From Fasciola hepatica (lineage: Eukaryota > Platyhelminthes > Trematoda > Plagiorchiida > Fasciolidae), in NCBI GenBank assembly GCA_948099385.1, contig CANUEZ040000168.1:3387001-3451000 (forward strand): a stretch of DNA of 64,000 nt, in the 5' to 3' direction. The notes below the pieces were generated by a model that saw only the letters and a list, made by a program, of their open reading frames with translations, was not told the origin of the DNA and did not search any database. How positions within the stretch are numbered: position 1 is the first letter of the stretch; each line of letters opens with the position of its first letter. Both the position numbers and the translations under genes were made by a program. This document shows, one piece after another, positions 49,682 to 60,809 of this stretch.

Positions 49682-52600
49682 ATGCCCGTGACGAGGAATA
49701 TGAGGCACCAACTGGCCGCGAACGAACAATTGGACTCTTCCGGAGAACAGGAGGAGTACAGAAACACTCACCTACCGAATGAGGCAAACGTAGAAGAAAA
49801 TCTGGGTAAGCAGTATTCTTCCCGTGCCCCATTGCTTGATATGGCTATTAGAGCAGATACGTTAGTTGGTAGGGGATTAGAAACTCGGTCGTCGGCCAGT
49901 AGTAGAACTAGAATCCAGGAATTAAAAGCTGAACAGCTGCAGTTAGACATGGAACGTTTGAAGATTAGGCAGCAGCAAATATCATTTGAGCTAGAGAACT
50001 TAGCTGGTGGCGTTCAACCCAGTGACGACGAATCGACTTCAGATGAACCTCCAGGTTTAGTTCCGTTGGACTCTGTTAGGAAGTACGTTGAAGGTTGTCG
50101 AGCCTCAGTCAGTCACCGAGTTCCGGAAGACGCCGAGTCGAGAACGGTTACTAATCGTCGGATCAGGTTACCGGATATAGAATTAACCAAGTTCGACGGA
50201 ACACCAAAGCGACTGTGGAAATTTCTTAGCAGCTTCAAGGCAGATGTGGCCAGCGGCTTGCGGAACGATAGAGAGAGGTTATGTTACTTGATCCACTGCT
50301 GTGTTGGAGAGGCACGAGAAGCCATAGAAGATTGTGTGATGTTACCTCCTAAAGAAGGATATGTGAGAGCTATTGATATCTTGGAATCACAGTTTGGATG
50401 CCCTGATGATGTCGCTGAGTGCCTCTTAGACGAAATGGGCAACGGAACCAAAATTAAGCCAACCGACATTACCGGCCTTAGAAAACTCGTACGACAAGTG
50501 GTAAGCAGCGAAATTTCCTTGACAGAAATGGGCTACGAATCTAGTTTGAATTGCCCCACTACGGTGAAGGGCATTGTACGGCGCTTGCCAGATTCTATGC
50601 AGTTGAGATGGGCAGAGATAGCTCTGAAGAAACGACGAGAAGGGACAAAGCTATTGTTTCGTCACCTAGTTCGGTACCTGGAAGAAAGCCTGTCAACCTT
50701 TTCTTACTGTTATGGTCAAGGAAACAGCGCAATAAGCAAATGGAAAGGGGACGAGGATACTCGTCAATCTCATGGAGTGAGAAGACGGATTAACGTGATA
50801 GCTGGCCGCCTTGATGAGAAGTGTCCTGTCTGCTGTGAGGACCACGACTTAGAATCCTGCAGTAAATTCTTGTCCATGTGCTACGAGGAGAGACTGAAGG
50901 TTATCCGAGACGCAGGGCGGTGTTTCAAGTGTCTGAAGCTTGGTCACAGGGCCGCTGAGTGTCGTACAATGAGTCGCTGTCTTGAACTCAACTGCTACGG
51001 CCGTCACCACACCTTAATGCATGTGCCCAGATCACCCAATACACCAGCGAAGGCCAATATTAATTCTGTGAAGACGGAAGTCCCACATACCTTTATGGGA
51101 TTCGTACCGGTTAGACTGCTCGGACCAAGGGGCTCGAAGGAAACATACGCCTTCCTCGATAACGGCTCAGATTCAACTCTTCTATCTTCAGCGGCGGCCA
51201 ATTCATTGGGGATTGATGGCCCACTAACGAGACTCAGTGTGACAACACTGGCAGGAACGGCGTCTCAGGTGACCTCAGAAGTGAATTTTGCTGTTCAGTC
51301 ATTAAGTGGTGATTATCAACTTCAAGTGGAAAGGGCCTACACACTGAAAACACTACCAATGCAGACTGCGTACATGCCATCGGGCCTGGACTCCTGGCCG
51401 CATTTAAAGGACGTGCATTTTGAAGAAATCAAGGACAGGACGGTTGATCTGCTGATTGGCACCAACACCCCCGAAGCCCACTGGGTCCAGGATCAACGCA
51501 TTGGTACTTCTCGTCAGCCGTACGCAGTGAAGACAGTCCTGGGGTGGGTGCTCCTTGGACCTACCGGGAGGAGTACTACCCAGCGGAAGTACGTAAACTG
51601 CCTAGCTTCAGAGGTGACGATGAAGTCTGAGATTTTAAAATTGTATGAAACAGAATTTGGGGACACAACCCATAACGAAAGTGTGTCGCATTCCCTAGAA
51701 GACCAGGTCGCCCTAGAAATCGTCCAAGGTTCGGTTACCATCGTGGAGGGTCACTATCAGCTCAACTTACCTTGGAAGAGAAACTGGCGGGAAATACCGG
51801 AAAATAGGTACCTAGCAGAGAGACGGCTGAATAGCCTTCGCGTTCGTTTCCTAAAGGACCCGAATCTCCTCTCTAAATATACCGATATAATGGAGACATA
51901 CGAAAGGAAAGGATACATTAGCAGGGTTCCAGAAAATCAGTCCAATGAAATACGTTTCGTTCCACATCACCCAGTATTAAACCCACATAAACCTGATAAG
52001 GTCAGGATCGTTTTCGACTTTGCGGCTAAGTCTGGAGGTCTTTCGCTGAATGACTGTCTCTATTCTGGACCGGTAATGACAAACGACTTGACGGGAGTAC
52101 TCATGCGTTTCCGGCTACACAACATCGCTCTTGTCGCCGATATAGAAGAGATGTTCCTGCAGGTTCGTCTACCTCCGGAAGACAGACATCCCATGAGCTT
52201 TCTCTGGTACCCATCGGGGAAGCTTGACGCCCCACCAAAAATCTACCAGCTAAATGTACACCCGTTCGGAGCCACGTCCTCGCCGTTCTGCGCCGCATTC
52301 GCCCTGAGGCAAGTCGCCAATGATCAACACTCAGTCAATGAGAAAACCCGGAGCACCATAGAGCGCAATTTCTATGTTGACGACTGTCTGGTTTCCGTTG
52401 AAGGCGTGAAGGAGGCTATAACCCTAGTTGAACAGCTTCGGAGCGTGCTGATTCTCAGAGGATTTCGACTTCACAAATGGGTCTGCAATACCGAGGCAGT
52501 AATGAAAACCATAGCCCAAAGTGAACAGGCTCCCCCATTGATCAGCCTGAGTCCCAGTGACCCGATGATACAAAAAACGCTCGGCTTGTATTGGCGCATA

Positions 52601-54958
52601 AAGGACGACTGTTTCACGTTTAAATTGGACATTCCCAATCGGCCGGTCACTAGAAGAGGTATTCTCTCGTTTACAGCATCGCTATACGACCCACTGGGGT
52701 TCATCGCTCCATTGCTTCTTCAGCCCAAATGTTTACTGCAGAGACTATGTCAAAGCAACTGTGGGTGGGACGACCCGGTCACTGAACCCATCCAGTTAGC
52801 ATGGGAAAGGTGGAAATCAGAACTAGCAGCAGTCGAAACGCTGTCGGTACCGAGATGTCTTAAATATGTCACGCAAGGCCGGCAGCCCGCCGTCGTACAT
52901 CTGTTTTCTGACGCTTCCGAGTTGGGATATGGCGCAGTAGCATACCTGAGGTATATATGTCCGGATAATTCCATCCACTGTTGCTTCCTATTGGGAAAAT
53001 CAAGAGTTGCACCTCTGAAACCTGTTACGATACCCCGCCTAGAGTTACAAGCGGCGGTGCTCTCGGTGAAACTCCTGCAACACATACGGAGGGAAGCAGA
53101 CTTACATGTGGACAATGTCTGTCTCTGGACGGACTCAATGATCGTCTTACATTACATTCGCAATACTCAACTCAGATTCAAGACATTCGTGGCCAACCGC
53201 GTAGGGTTCGTACACGAACACACTACAGTTGACCAATGGAGGCACGTCCCTACCAGCGTGAACCCTGCGGACATGGCGTCCCGAGGAGTCAGTGGCGGTG
53301 ATAGCACTAGTCTGGGCAAGTGGTTACGAGGACCGGACTTCCTACGGGAAGCGGAGTTCAACTGGCCTTGTTTGAGTAATCAGTTATCGGTTGAAGATTT
53401 ACCTTACCTCGAGACCAAAAAGCAGTCAGCGGTCATGGCTACGTCCTCAACAATCTATCCATTAGACCGACTAATTTCGTACTATTCCTCCTGGCTGGCC
53501 CTAAAACGAGCTTGTGCGTGGATGACACGGTTTCTGCAGTATATTCGAGCAAAGACTGACAGAGCACCTGGGCAGACGATGCTGAAAGGAAATCTAAGGG
53601 TGTCCGAATTGGAATGCGTCGAGTTGGCCCTGCTTCGTTACGTACAACGCCAGATGTTTCCCGAAATAATTGACAGTATATTGAGGCAGGAGAGGTCCGC
53701 TGAAATGCGTGCGCCGAGACGTTCCTCTCAGAAGAACCTATGTCCGGTAATAGAGAACGGACTGCTGCGAGTTGGGGGACGGTTAACCAACAGTAATATA
53801 TCCCAAGCTAGGCAGAGACCTATAATTCTGCCCAGTCAGCATCCACTTACAACCATCATAGTTCGTCATTATCATTTGAAGGAAGGACATATGGGGTTGA
53901 TGCACGTGTTAGCGGCGTCTCGGGAGAAATACTGGATCATAAGAGGTGCTTCCACCGTAAGAAGAGTAATTATGCAATGCATTGGCTGCAAGGTAAGATC
54001 GGCTAAACCTGTAGAGCAATTCATGTCAGATCTACCGGCCTCACGCGTAACCCCAGGCTTTCCCTTTGCGGTAATCGGAATCGACTACTTCGGACCGTTC
54101 TACGTTCGAGAAGGTCGTGTGACTAGAAAACGTTACGGCTGTATCTTTTCATGTTTCAAAACCAGAGCAGTACACATTGAAGTAGCTCATTCTCTCACCA
54201 TCGACTCTTTCCTCATGACCTTCTCGCGATTTGTGGGGAGACGGGGATGTCCCAAGCAAGTGTACAGCGATCGAGGCCAGACATTCGTCGGAGCAGAAAT
54301 AGAGATGCAGCAATTTCTAACAGGGTTGGGACACCGCAAAGTTGAAAATGAAATGCTATCTAAGGGAATTGAGTGGTGCGTTAATCCACCTTATGCGAGT
54401 CACCGGGGTGGTGTGTGGGAGCGTATGATACGTTCCGTCAGACGGATTCTCAGCGCCGTATCACGAGAGCAAACTCTAACAGAGGAATCACTCATGACCT
54501 ATTTAACGGAAGCGGAACGCGTTCTAAACAATCGTCCTCTAGTACCTGTATATGACGACCCAGAAAACCCTGGAGTTCTTTCACCTAGCTGTTTGTTATT
54601 GATGAGAAAACAGGACGATACCATCGGAACCGAAGTTGACCTGCGCGATCGGTACACACGCCAGTGGAGGCAAAGCCAGCTCTTGTCGGATACCTTTTGG
54701 CGAAGATGGATTTCGGAGTACTTACCTTTGCTGAACACTCGGAATAAGTGGAGAAACCCGCGGCGAAATCTGAGGACAGGAGACTTAGTGCTGATACTGG
54801 GAGAGAACCAACCCCGTGGAAAGTGGCCGAAAGGAGTTGTAGCGGGTATCAAAGGTGGATCAGACGGGCGAGTGCGCGAGGCCCTAGTGAAAACCTCAAA
54901 AGGACAAGTTCTGAGAGACATCCGCCGACTGTGCTTACTGGAAGGGGCCGACGACTAG
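49682..54958 (+). CDS. gag-pol: BEL/Pao gag-pol polyprotein (1,758 codons)
   Basis: I start at the ATG at 49682 because the frame upstream has only a TTG within the LTR. Numbering from that Met: a coiled coil (about 75-110); a gag region of the DUF1759 type starting LPDIELTKFDG (from about 163); zinc knuckle C414-x2-C417-x4-H422-x4-C427 after an earlier CPVC/C cluster; aspartic protease core FLDNGSDS (D493); RT with VRIVFDFAA (about 774) and catalytic YVDD (898-901); RNase H FSDAS (D1077) and WTDS; integrase HHCC region (about 1396-1445) and catalytic core D1468 (GIDYFG), D1530 (YSDRG), E1580 (GVWERM); C-terminal DUF5641 module (about 1660-1750) ending RRLCLLEGADD and TAG. All key residues are present and there are no breaks. 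Gag and pol share one frame, as is usual in BEL elements. No env gene follows. Confidence 0.95.
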   Translation: MPVTRNMRHQLAANEQLDSSGEQEEYRNTHLPNEANVEENLGKQYSSRAPLLDMAIRADTLVGRGLETRSSASSRTRIQELKAEQLQLDMERLKIRQQQISFELENLAGGVQPSDDESTSDEPPGLVPLDSVRKYVEGCRASVSHRVPEDAESRTVTNRRIRLPDIELTKFDGTPKRLWKFLSSFKADVASGLRNDRERLCYLIHCCVGEAREAIEDCVMLPPKEGYVRAIDILESQFGCPDDVAECLLDEMGNGTKIKPTDITGLRKLVRQVVSSEISLTEMGYESSLNCPTTVKGIVRRLPDSMQLRWAEIALKKRREGTKLLFRHLVRYLEESLSTFSYCYGQGNSAISKWKGDEDTRQSHGVRRRINVIAGRLDEKCPVCCEDHDLESCSKFLSMCYEERLKVIRDAGRCFKCLKLGHRAAECRTMSRCLELNCYGRHHTLMHVPRSPNTPAKANINSVKTEVPHTFMGFVPVRLLGPRGSKETYAFLDNGSDSTLLSSAAANSLGIDGPLTRLSVTTLAGTASQVTSEVNFAVQSLSGDYQLQVERAYTLKTLPMQTAYMPSGLDSWPHLKDVHFEEIKDRTVDLLIGTNTPEAHWVQDQRIGTSRQPYAVKTVLGWVLLGPTGRSTTQRKYVNCLASEVTMKSEILKLYETEFGDTTHNESVSHSLEDQVALEIVQGSVTIVEGHYQLNLPWKRNWREIPENRYLAERRLNSLRVRFLKDPNLLSKYTDIMETYERKGYISRVPENQSNEIRFVPHHPVLNPHKPDKVRIVFDFAAKSGGLSLNDCLYSGPVMTNDLTGVLMRFRLHNIALVADIEEMFLQVRLPPEDRHPMSFLWYPSGKLDAPPKIYQLNVHPFGATSSPFCAAFALRQVANDQHSVNEKTRSTIERNFYVDDCLVSVEGVKEAITLVEQLRSVLILRGFRLHKWVCNTEAVMKTIAQSEQAPPLISLSPSDPMIQKTLGLYWRIKDDCFTFKLDIPNRPVTRRGILSFTASLYDPLGFIAPLLLQPKCLLQRLCQSNCGWDDPVTEPIQLAWERWKSELAAVETLSVPRCLKYVTQGRQPAVVHLFSDASELGYGAVAYLRYICPDNSIHCCFLLGKSRVAPLKPVTIPRLELQAAVLSVKLLQHIRREADLHVDNVCLWTDSMIVLHYIRNTQLRFKTFVANRVGFVHEHTTVDQWRHVPTSVNPADMASRGVSGGDSTSLGKWLRGPDFLREAEFNWPCLSNQLSVEDLPYLETKKQSAVMATSSTIYPLDRLISYYSSWLALKRACAWMTRFLQYIRAKTDRAPGQTMLKGNLRVSELECVELALLRYVQRQMFPEIIDSILRQERSAEMRAPRRSSQKNLCPVIENGLLRVGGRLTNSNISQARQRPIILPSQHPLTTIIVRHYHLKEGHMGLMHVLAASREKYWIIRGASTVRRVIMQCIGCKVRSAKPVEQFMSDLPASRVTPGFPFAVIGIDYFGPFYVREGRVTRKRYGCIFSCFKTRAVHIEVAHSLTIDSFLMTFSRFVGRRGCPKQVYSDRGQTFVGAEIEMQQFLTGLGHRKVENEMLSKGIEWCVNPPYASHRGGVWERMIRSVRRILSAVSREQTLTEESLMTYLTEAERVLNNRPLVPVYDDPENPGVLSPSCLLLMRKQDDTIGTEVDLRDRYTRQWRQSQLLSDTFWRRWISEYLPLLNTRNKWRNPRRNLRTGDLVLILGENQPRGKWPKGVVAGIKGGSDGRVREALVKTSKGQVLRDIRRLCLLEGADD

Positions 54959-55108
54959 TAGGGTAACCACTCGTGAGTAGGGTGTGCTTCAGTTCGGTTC
55001 CTGTGACTGTGGCAAGAGTAAATTGTACCATTTTTGCATGGAGCCGTCTGAAGTGTGCACAGTAGCGAGTGGAACGTTAGTAAAGCCGTGCCGGCTTTGG
55101 GGTGGCGG
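54959..55108 (+). other. BEL/Pao 3' untranslated stretch and polypurine tract
   Basis: Only 150 bp separate the stop from the 3' LTR. GGGGTGGCGG directly before TGTTGAATC is the only purine-rich tract and presumably primes plus-strand synthesis, although it is interrupted by pyrimidines. Confidence 0.5.
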
Positions 55109-55879
55109 TGTTGAATCTGTTTTGCCTGTTTCCATCCTGCTCATTCATGACCACCAACTCGTGCTACGTTCGGACCGGTTTGACATTCCTAATTCATTTG
55201 ACGTTGACCACATGGTTGCACGGCTATCAGTCCACACAATTCCTCATCGCTCTCAAGCGTTGCCTGTTCGTCACACACACACACACACACACACACGCTG
55301 AACCATCACTCGGTCGATTGACTAGACCTGGACTAGACTGCTCGAGTGGGCACCGAATTCTGATCGGCTGCACCCGGCAGGCATGTTTGATCACGCACAT
55401 GTACCGAGGCATACACACCCGCACCCACACTAGATTGTGACCTATTCGACCCGTGACTAATCGTGTATTTGCGTGCCTGAGCGAATCCCTGCCCTACTCC
55501 CTGGTTGGTCAGAACCATCGATCGATTTCCGCCTGATCGCCTTTCTGTTCGTTCATGTCCCTTATATGCGCGTTCCTTTCCTTGTCATTGTTAGTTGTGG
55601 TCGTTTCGTTAACCTACTTGGTGACTTGTGCCTCGGCCAATTGGCCATAGAACGTGTTATCCATTCTGAACTGTACGGAACGTTAGTAAACGGTGATTCC
55701 CGTGAGGACGCCACGTTTGAGGTTTGTACATTTACCCCTTTGATTGATTATTGTTTGCAGTACCGCTAATAAACCTCAGCTAGTTTGATTTGGTTTCTGA
55801 GGAGAGCGCGTCACTCCAACTCGGCCTAGACACCGAATAAAGTTGACTAAAGTTCAGAATCGGACGTATGTATCTAACA
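55109..55879 (+). repeat. BEL/Pao 3' LTR
   Basis: Identical to the 5' LTR except for T at 55869 in place of C at 49627. Followed directly by the GTGAG duplication. Confidence 0.95.
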
Positions 55880-55884
55880 GTGAG

Positions 55885-57545
55885 AGATATGTGCCAAAGC
55901 TGGTAGGGGGTTTCACAGAAGCTCGTTGGGTCGGAGGAAAAGGACCCGGTATGGAAAAAGGTACGCAAGAAGACTGAGTTTAGTCCTAAGCGGCTAAGCC
56001 AGAGGGGCTCGAGACCTAGGTGTTGACATCGTTCCCTATAGCTAAGAAACGTGCGCCAACCAAGTTGTTACTCGGTAGAACACTTTTTGTATCTTCTAGC
56101 GCAACACTGTGTCAGATTTTGGCATGTCAGCAGGTGTTATTGAGCAATACTCAAGCTAAAGTTTTATATGGGATTTGTGGATGCTAACGATACTGCTCCG
56201 GAGACAAATGAGCGGAAAAGAAGGGCCATGCCTCTTATGGCCTCGGCCGGTTGGGCGGCGGCGTGCCTGGAGGATTGAGATAGCTGGGGTGATCTTGGCC
56301 CAAGTCACGGATGGGAGTCGACAGGCAGGAGATTAGTTTCCAGGGGTCGACTAGGTTTTATGGGTTAAGAACTTGCACTCATCAGCAAAAGAATTCATCA
56401 TCCAGGGGTGGCACCGATGGTCAAGTGCCGACAGGTCCGTGGGAGTGTGTCGTTGAATGTGACAATGATCATAATAATAATAGTAAGATTGATTTATTTT
56501 GTAGACGCCCGAAGTCTTTCAGGTGCACGCTCAAATTTTTACATATTGTAGAATGGACAGACATAATTCGTGTAAATGTAGAAATTTGCATGCTAAAATT
56601 AGGACGGGTGGGCTCAGAAAGGAGAAAAAAGGGGATAGATGTATGATGTGTGCACAGCAAAGGAAAATTTAGGGAGTTTAAGTTAGCCCAAGAGCATAGT
56701 CAAATGGATACACGGTGAGTTTGAAAGTGAGGGTCGAATGGACAGTATGACAGTGGCAGCGTCCAACCAATCTAAAGGAAGCATTTGAGCAACCACTGTT
56801 TCTTAAGTGGTTACTTTTTATCCCGCAGGCGGCCGATTCGAATGATCAATTCAGTAATGTGGAACTTAACCAATTGGTGTATTTTCTTATGGAAGTTAGG
56901 TTTTAGTTGATCATTATATCCCTTACCAGGTGTCGTTCTGTTTTTGAGTGCTAATAAAAAGAAGTTTACAAATTCCCATATGGCTTTCGCTTGTAGTTTA
57001 AGGAACAGAAGAAAGTATCTACAAAATAGTGTTATCATTCATTGAAAAAGGAAATTTTTTATGGATTATATATACATTGGTCTTGTGGTTAATGGGCAAC
57101 CAACTTTTACAAGCTTGCTTCATTTCGTGCAGACGTTTTTTACTGCAACATCCGTGATGGTCTACTTGTGTAGTTCGATGTTTTGCTTAATCCCGGTAAC
57201 CAGCATTATAAAAATACCATAGTTAGGATATCCCCAAGGTGACATAAATAATGCATCCCCCCTCTCATTTGCTGTTTGATAGCATACCTGACTTACCGTG
57301 GCCCACTTTTGGAACCAATAACTTAGACTTAAAACTAAGAAAAAGAGATCATTTCCATCTGATGACGCTATGAAAAGTCAGCTGAACAGCAAGTCAACCG
57401 GAGTATAGTAAGCAGCTTTTTGGGCATTGCATTTCAATGTGTTGATTAATTACATTGAAAAGCCCTGAAGTACGGAGTTATAGACCGCCCTGATTACCGC
57501 TCTCGGAATGAGTGAAATATTCTGCTCATTGTCCGTATACGGAGG
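55885..57545. other. Non-coding, continuation of the BEL target locus
   Basis: Continues the purine-rich DNA interrupted by the BEL element. A CATAATAATAATAGTAAG run at about 56470-56486 may be the 3' tail of a decayed LINE. No coding similarity. Confidence 0.4.
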
Positions 57546-57970
57546 TGAAGTGACCTCGATGGTTTTGAGAAAATGACTGTTCTCTGGATACCGTTCTGGA
57601 TCTATTTTCTCTACGATCTTTTCCGACGTTTGACATCGACCTCAGCGTTGTCCGGTTGCGTACGTTTTGCTGGACTGACTTTTCCGAGGTTTCCGTCGAC
57701 CTCGTTTTTAAATCACTTTCACTCTCGGTCGTTCGCCGATTGTACACGCCCGCGGTTCGCTTTCTGCACAGCCGTCGCGTTTCGTATTCCGTTCGTTGTA
57801 CCTCTCGTATCGGTACTGTTTCGGTGCCACGATATAAAGAATACACCTTGCATCCGTAAACCGACTTGCTTCCTCTCTATTCGTCCAATAGAGGGGATAT
57901 CGTTGGTATTTCGCTGTAGACCCAATAGAAGACACGTTCACCAGCCGCTCTCAAACGTCTTCTAAAAAGG
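57546..57970 (+). repeat. Solo LTR-like copy of the Gypsy element 1 family
   Basis: Co-linear with 35070-35495 over about 420 bp, with many substitutions. It carries ACGATATAAAGAATACACC, a plausible LTR TATA box. No Gypsy coding sequence adjoins it on either side, so it is either a solo LTR or a truncated 3' end. The opposing minus-strand ORF (57526-57846) is an artefact of this repeat. Confidence 0.6.
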
Positions 57971-58887
57971 CATTTACTGAGAAAAATCACTAACGCTTTA
58001 AATACGACACTGTTTCATAACGGACTCTGTGTAAAGAAGGTAAAGTTTGCCTGTTGGGCGTGCCCAACGTGCGGGTAAAGTCACGGATACTGGTCACTTC
58101 CTTCATGCCAACAACTCCATCTTCGTTCGGTTGCTTAAAATATCGGTAAAGTATTCTTGACCTTCACGACCTTACCCTTTAAGTTACTACTCTATGAGTT
58201 CTATCACTCCCCCGCAAGCAACAACCCTCAACCACGAACCTCATCGCACCACACGTGGAAACGAACTGACGGAGTTGTGGTTCACAGACTTGTATATATG
58301 GCCGATGGGCCAACCAAACTCTTAAAGCTAAATTAATTGGCGGTACCAAACAGGTTACAGAATAAAGAAGCAAAACCGGTCAATATTTTACAATGAAAAG
58401 AATTCATCATTCAAGACAGAAAACTGCATTATGCTGTGACATTCATCATTTCCCCATTGAAGTAGAAAAAGCTGAGTGACGCTTTACACCAACACCTCTC
58501 GAGTGACTGGAAGCTTTCTTCTGACTGGTTCAGGTGGGGCATCTGAAAGCCGGCGGGTGTAAACTGTAGGGGCTGGGAACCGGTGTGAGAAACTGTGGTA
58601 TCGGGAGAGGACGGAGAAAAAAGTGAGAAGCACTGCAATGGGCTAAATGGCAATGAATCACTGGTGCTCTGCTATAGGTGGTCGTCGGACAGGGCCCAAA
58701 TCTCATAGCAAAACAGGCAGCGATCAGTGTAAGACAATAAAGGTGGATCAGATGAAAAGCCGACTTGGAAGGACTGGATACGGCAGAAGTGATTACCAGA
58801 TGTAGAAGTAGTGGAAGCATATCATGACGGTCAGCAGGAAGATTGCAGGAGAAATGGCCAATGAAGAACCGCAGGATGCACAACGAA

Positions 58888-58890
<3 letters not shown>
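57971..58890. other. No supported gene
   Basis: Includes a perfect inverted CTGTTGGGCGTGCCCAAC patch near 58051-58068. The minus-strand Ser/Pro/Leu-rich frames at 58429-58949 resemble those of the purine-rich block at 46-48 kb and are probably compositional. Confidence 0.4.

Positions 58891-58942
<52 letters not shown>
58891..58942. repeat. (AT)n microsatellite
   Basis: About 50 bp of AT dinucleotides. Confidence 0.95.
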
Positions 58943-58943
<1 letters not shown>

Positions 58944-60809
58944 GTACATATACGCGTATTTGTAAGAGGAGCAGGAGCACTAACAATGAGGTCCTAGAAA
59001 AAATTGGACTGCAAGCAAGCCACGCGGCAGGAAATACCCCCAACTGCCTATCGTATTGATTAGGATTTTCTAACACAAAGCCACTCCTGCTGATATCCAC
59101 ATTACAGCCAACACAAGTAACAGTTCACGCGCAACCTGCTAAAATACCAGTCGTCATTTACATCCGTCATATCTCGCCACACTGGACTGATTGACCGACA
59201 CATATCCTTCACCCCGCCAGACGAACTATACCCATAGAATATAAAACATTACCAGTAATGACGCCGAATAACACTGAGGCTCAATGCGTCAATGCACATC
59301 TATATATGTTTATATATTTGTCAGTGAAACAGCATAATATTGCTCAAGTCAATGCGGGGATTTTCCACTTTAGTATCTGTTGCAACAGTCCGCTTTTCGC
59401 TCGATTCGTGTCCGGCTGGAAATTGATCCTCCACTTTCCCGGGCCCTCCAGTTGCACTTTCACATTTCCGAATGGTACAGGTTACTGATTCTGAAATTTA
59501 ACTCACCCTCATATGGACCTTAGTTACTTCCACATTCGGCACAGTACAAAAATGTACATTCATAAAATTGGCTTCACGTCTCCTTGTTTCATAACTCATT
59601 CCTTTTCTTGAACCCCGGTAGAACGGACACTCAGGGTTTGCATCAGCTTTATGGTTTGCTATTCTCTTCGCAAGCGTCAATTTCCTCGAATGTACTTCCA
59701 TACAATCTCTTTTTCTTCCTATTTGAAACTTCGCTGTTCGCAGATACCCGGTAAACCGCCGTTTTTCATGGCTTGCATCATTTCCGTTGATAATGCAGCT
59801 TTAGCAGCACGAATGAACTTCCTATTCGATATCCCCATTGTGCGCCACCGCCCAGCGCGAAACCGAAACCGGTTCAAAGTTTGCGCGGAAACCATTATTA
59901 GAGTGATCCGTATAAACTGTGGCTGGCTATGTTTTTCTACATCTGGCGCTCTTGACTTTTATACCTGAAGTTTGTGATTACTTCATTTTACTGAGTAACT
60001 CTGTACACCATGATCATGCGCCTGCTCGTGTGTCTCGACCATGGCCGAGAAATATACCATTATTATTAGAAATGTGCATTGTGATGGGTGATTTCAGATA
60101 GAGAAGGAAATTACCAAATTACATCAAGTATTTCAAACGATTGGCGGGAACCGCTCGGGAACCTTTCAGAAACCCTCCAGGAAACCGGTCTGAAGCCACT
60201 CAGAAACCTCTCGATGACCGGCCAAAAACCAATCGGTTTTGGAGCTGTTTTGCACCGGTTTTGCTACAAGGGTTTCGAGGTAGCGCTTTGTGACGGTAGG
60301 TTACGGATAACCAAATAGTTTTGTTGGTTATCTGAATATTGTAAAAAGCCCGCGTAGAAAAAGATGAAATTCTGTGAAAAGTCACCTGGGATGACTGCAA
60401 AAAGGGTAGGCTAGGAGCTTTCACTGTATGAACGGAGAGGGATTGAAGTTTTAGCCAAGGAAGAGACGATAACTAGCGAAGGTGATTTAGCCAACAATCA
60501 TCAAGCATTTTATAGATGGGCTCGCGAAGGGGGGATTTTTAGTAGATTTAGATCCACATTTCCTAGTATGAGGTTTTGCTGATGTTTCGCGGTAATGAAT
60601 TATGGGTGCAAAGTAGTGTGTCGCAGTTATTGCCACGGACAAATTGACGCTCCAGCGTGAATAACTACTGATACTACGTGCGAAACAAAACCAAGTCTAA
60701 AACATGGGGAAAAAACGAGACAATCTAGTTTACACTTCAAGATGACCTTGACCGAAGATAGGAGACTATCTTTTTTACACGCAAGTTGACATGGTATGCC
60801 ACAAAGCTT
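58943..60809. other. No supported gene
   Basis: Short unrecognised frames. Between about 60139 and 60260 GGAACC/GAAACC/AACCGGT-type units recur irregularly, which looks like a decayed tandem repeat. Confidence 0.4.

Larger units (their letters stand above)
48862..55884 (+). mobile_element. Complete BEL/Pao LTR retrotransposon with 5-bp target duplication
   Basis: GTGAG at 48862-48866 is repeated at 55880-55884. Between them lie two 771-bp LTRs (48867-49637 and 55109-55879), each starting TGTTGAATC and ending TCTAACA, and one uninterrupted polyprotein gene. Comparing the LTRs base by base I find a single difference (C at 49627, T at 55869); even the CA microsatellite inside has the same length. 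Because both LTRs are copied from one template at insertion, this means very recent integration. Structure, length (7.0 kb) and gene order fit an element able to move, though activity is inferred. Confidence 0.95.

Noticed and set aside
57526..57846. 106-codon arginine-rich minus-strand ORF
   Set aside because: It lies antisense across the Gypsy-type LTR repeat and has no domain.
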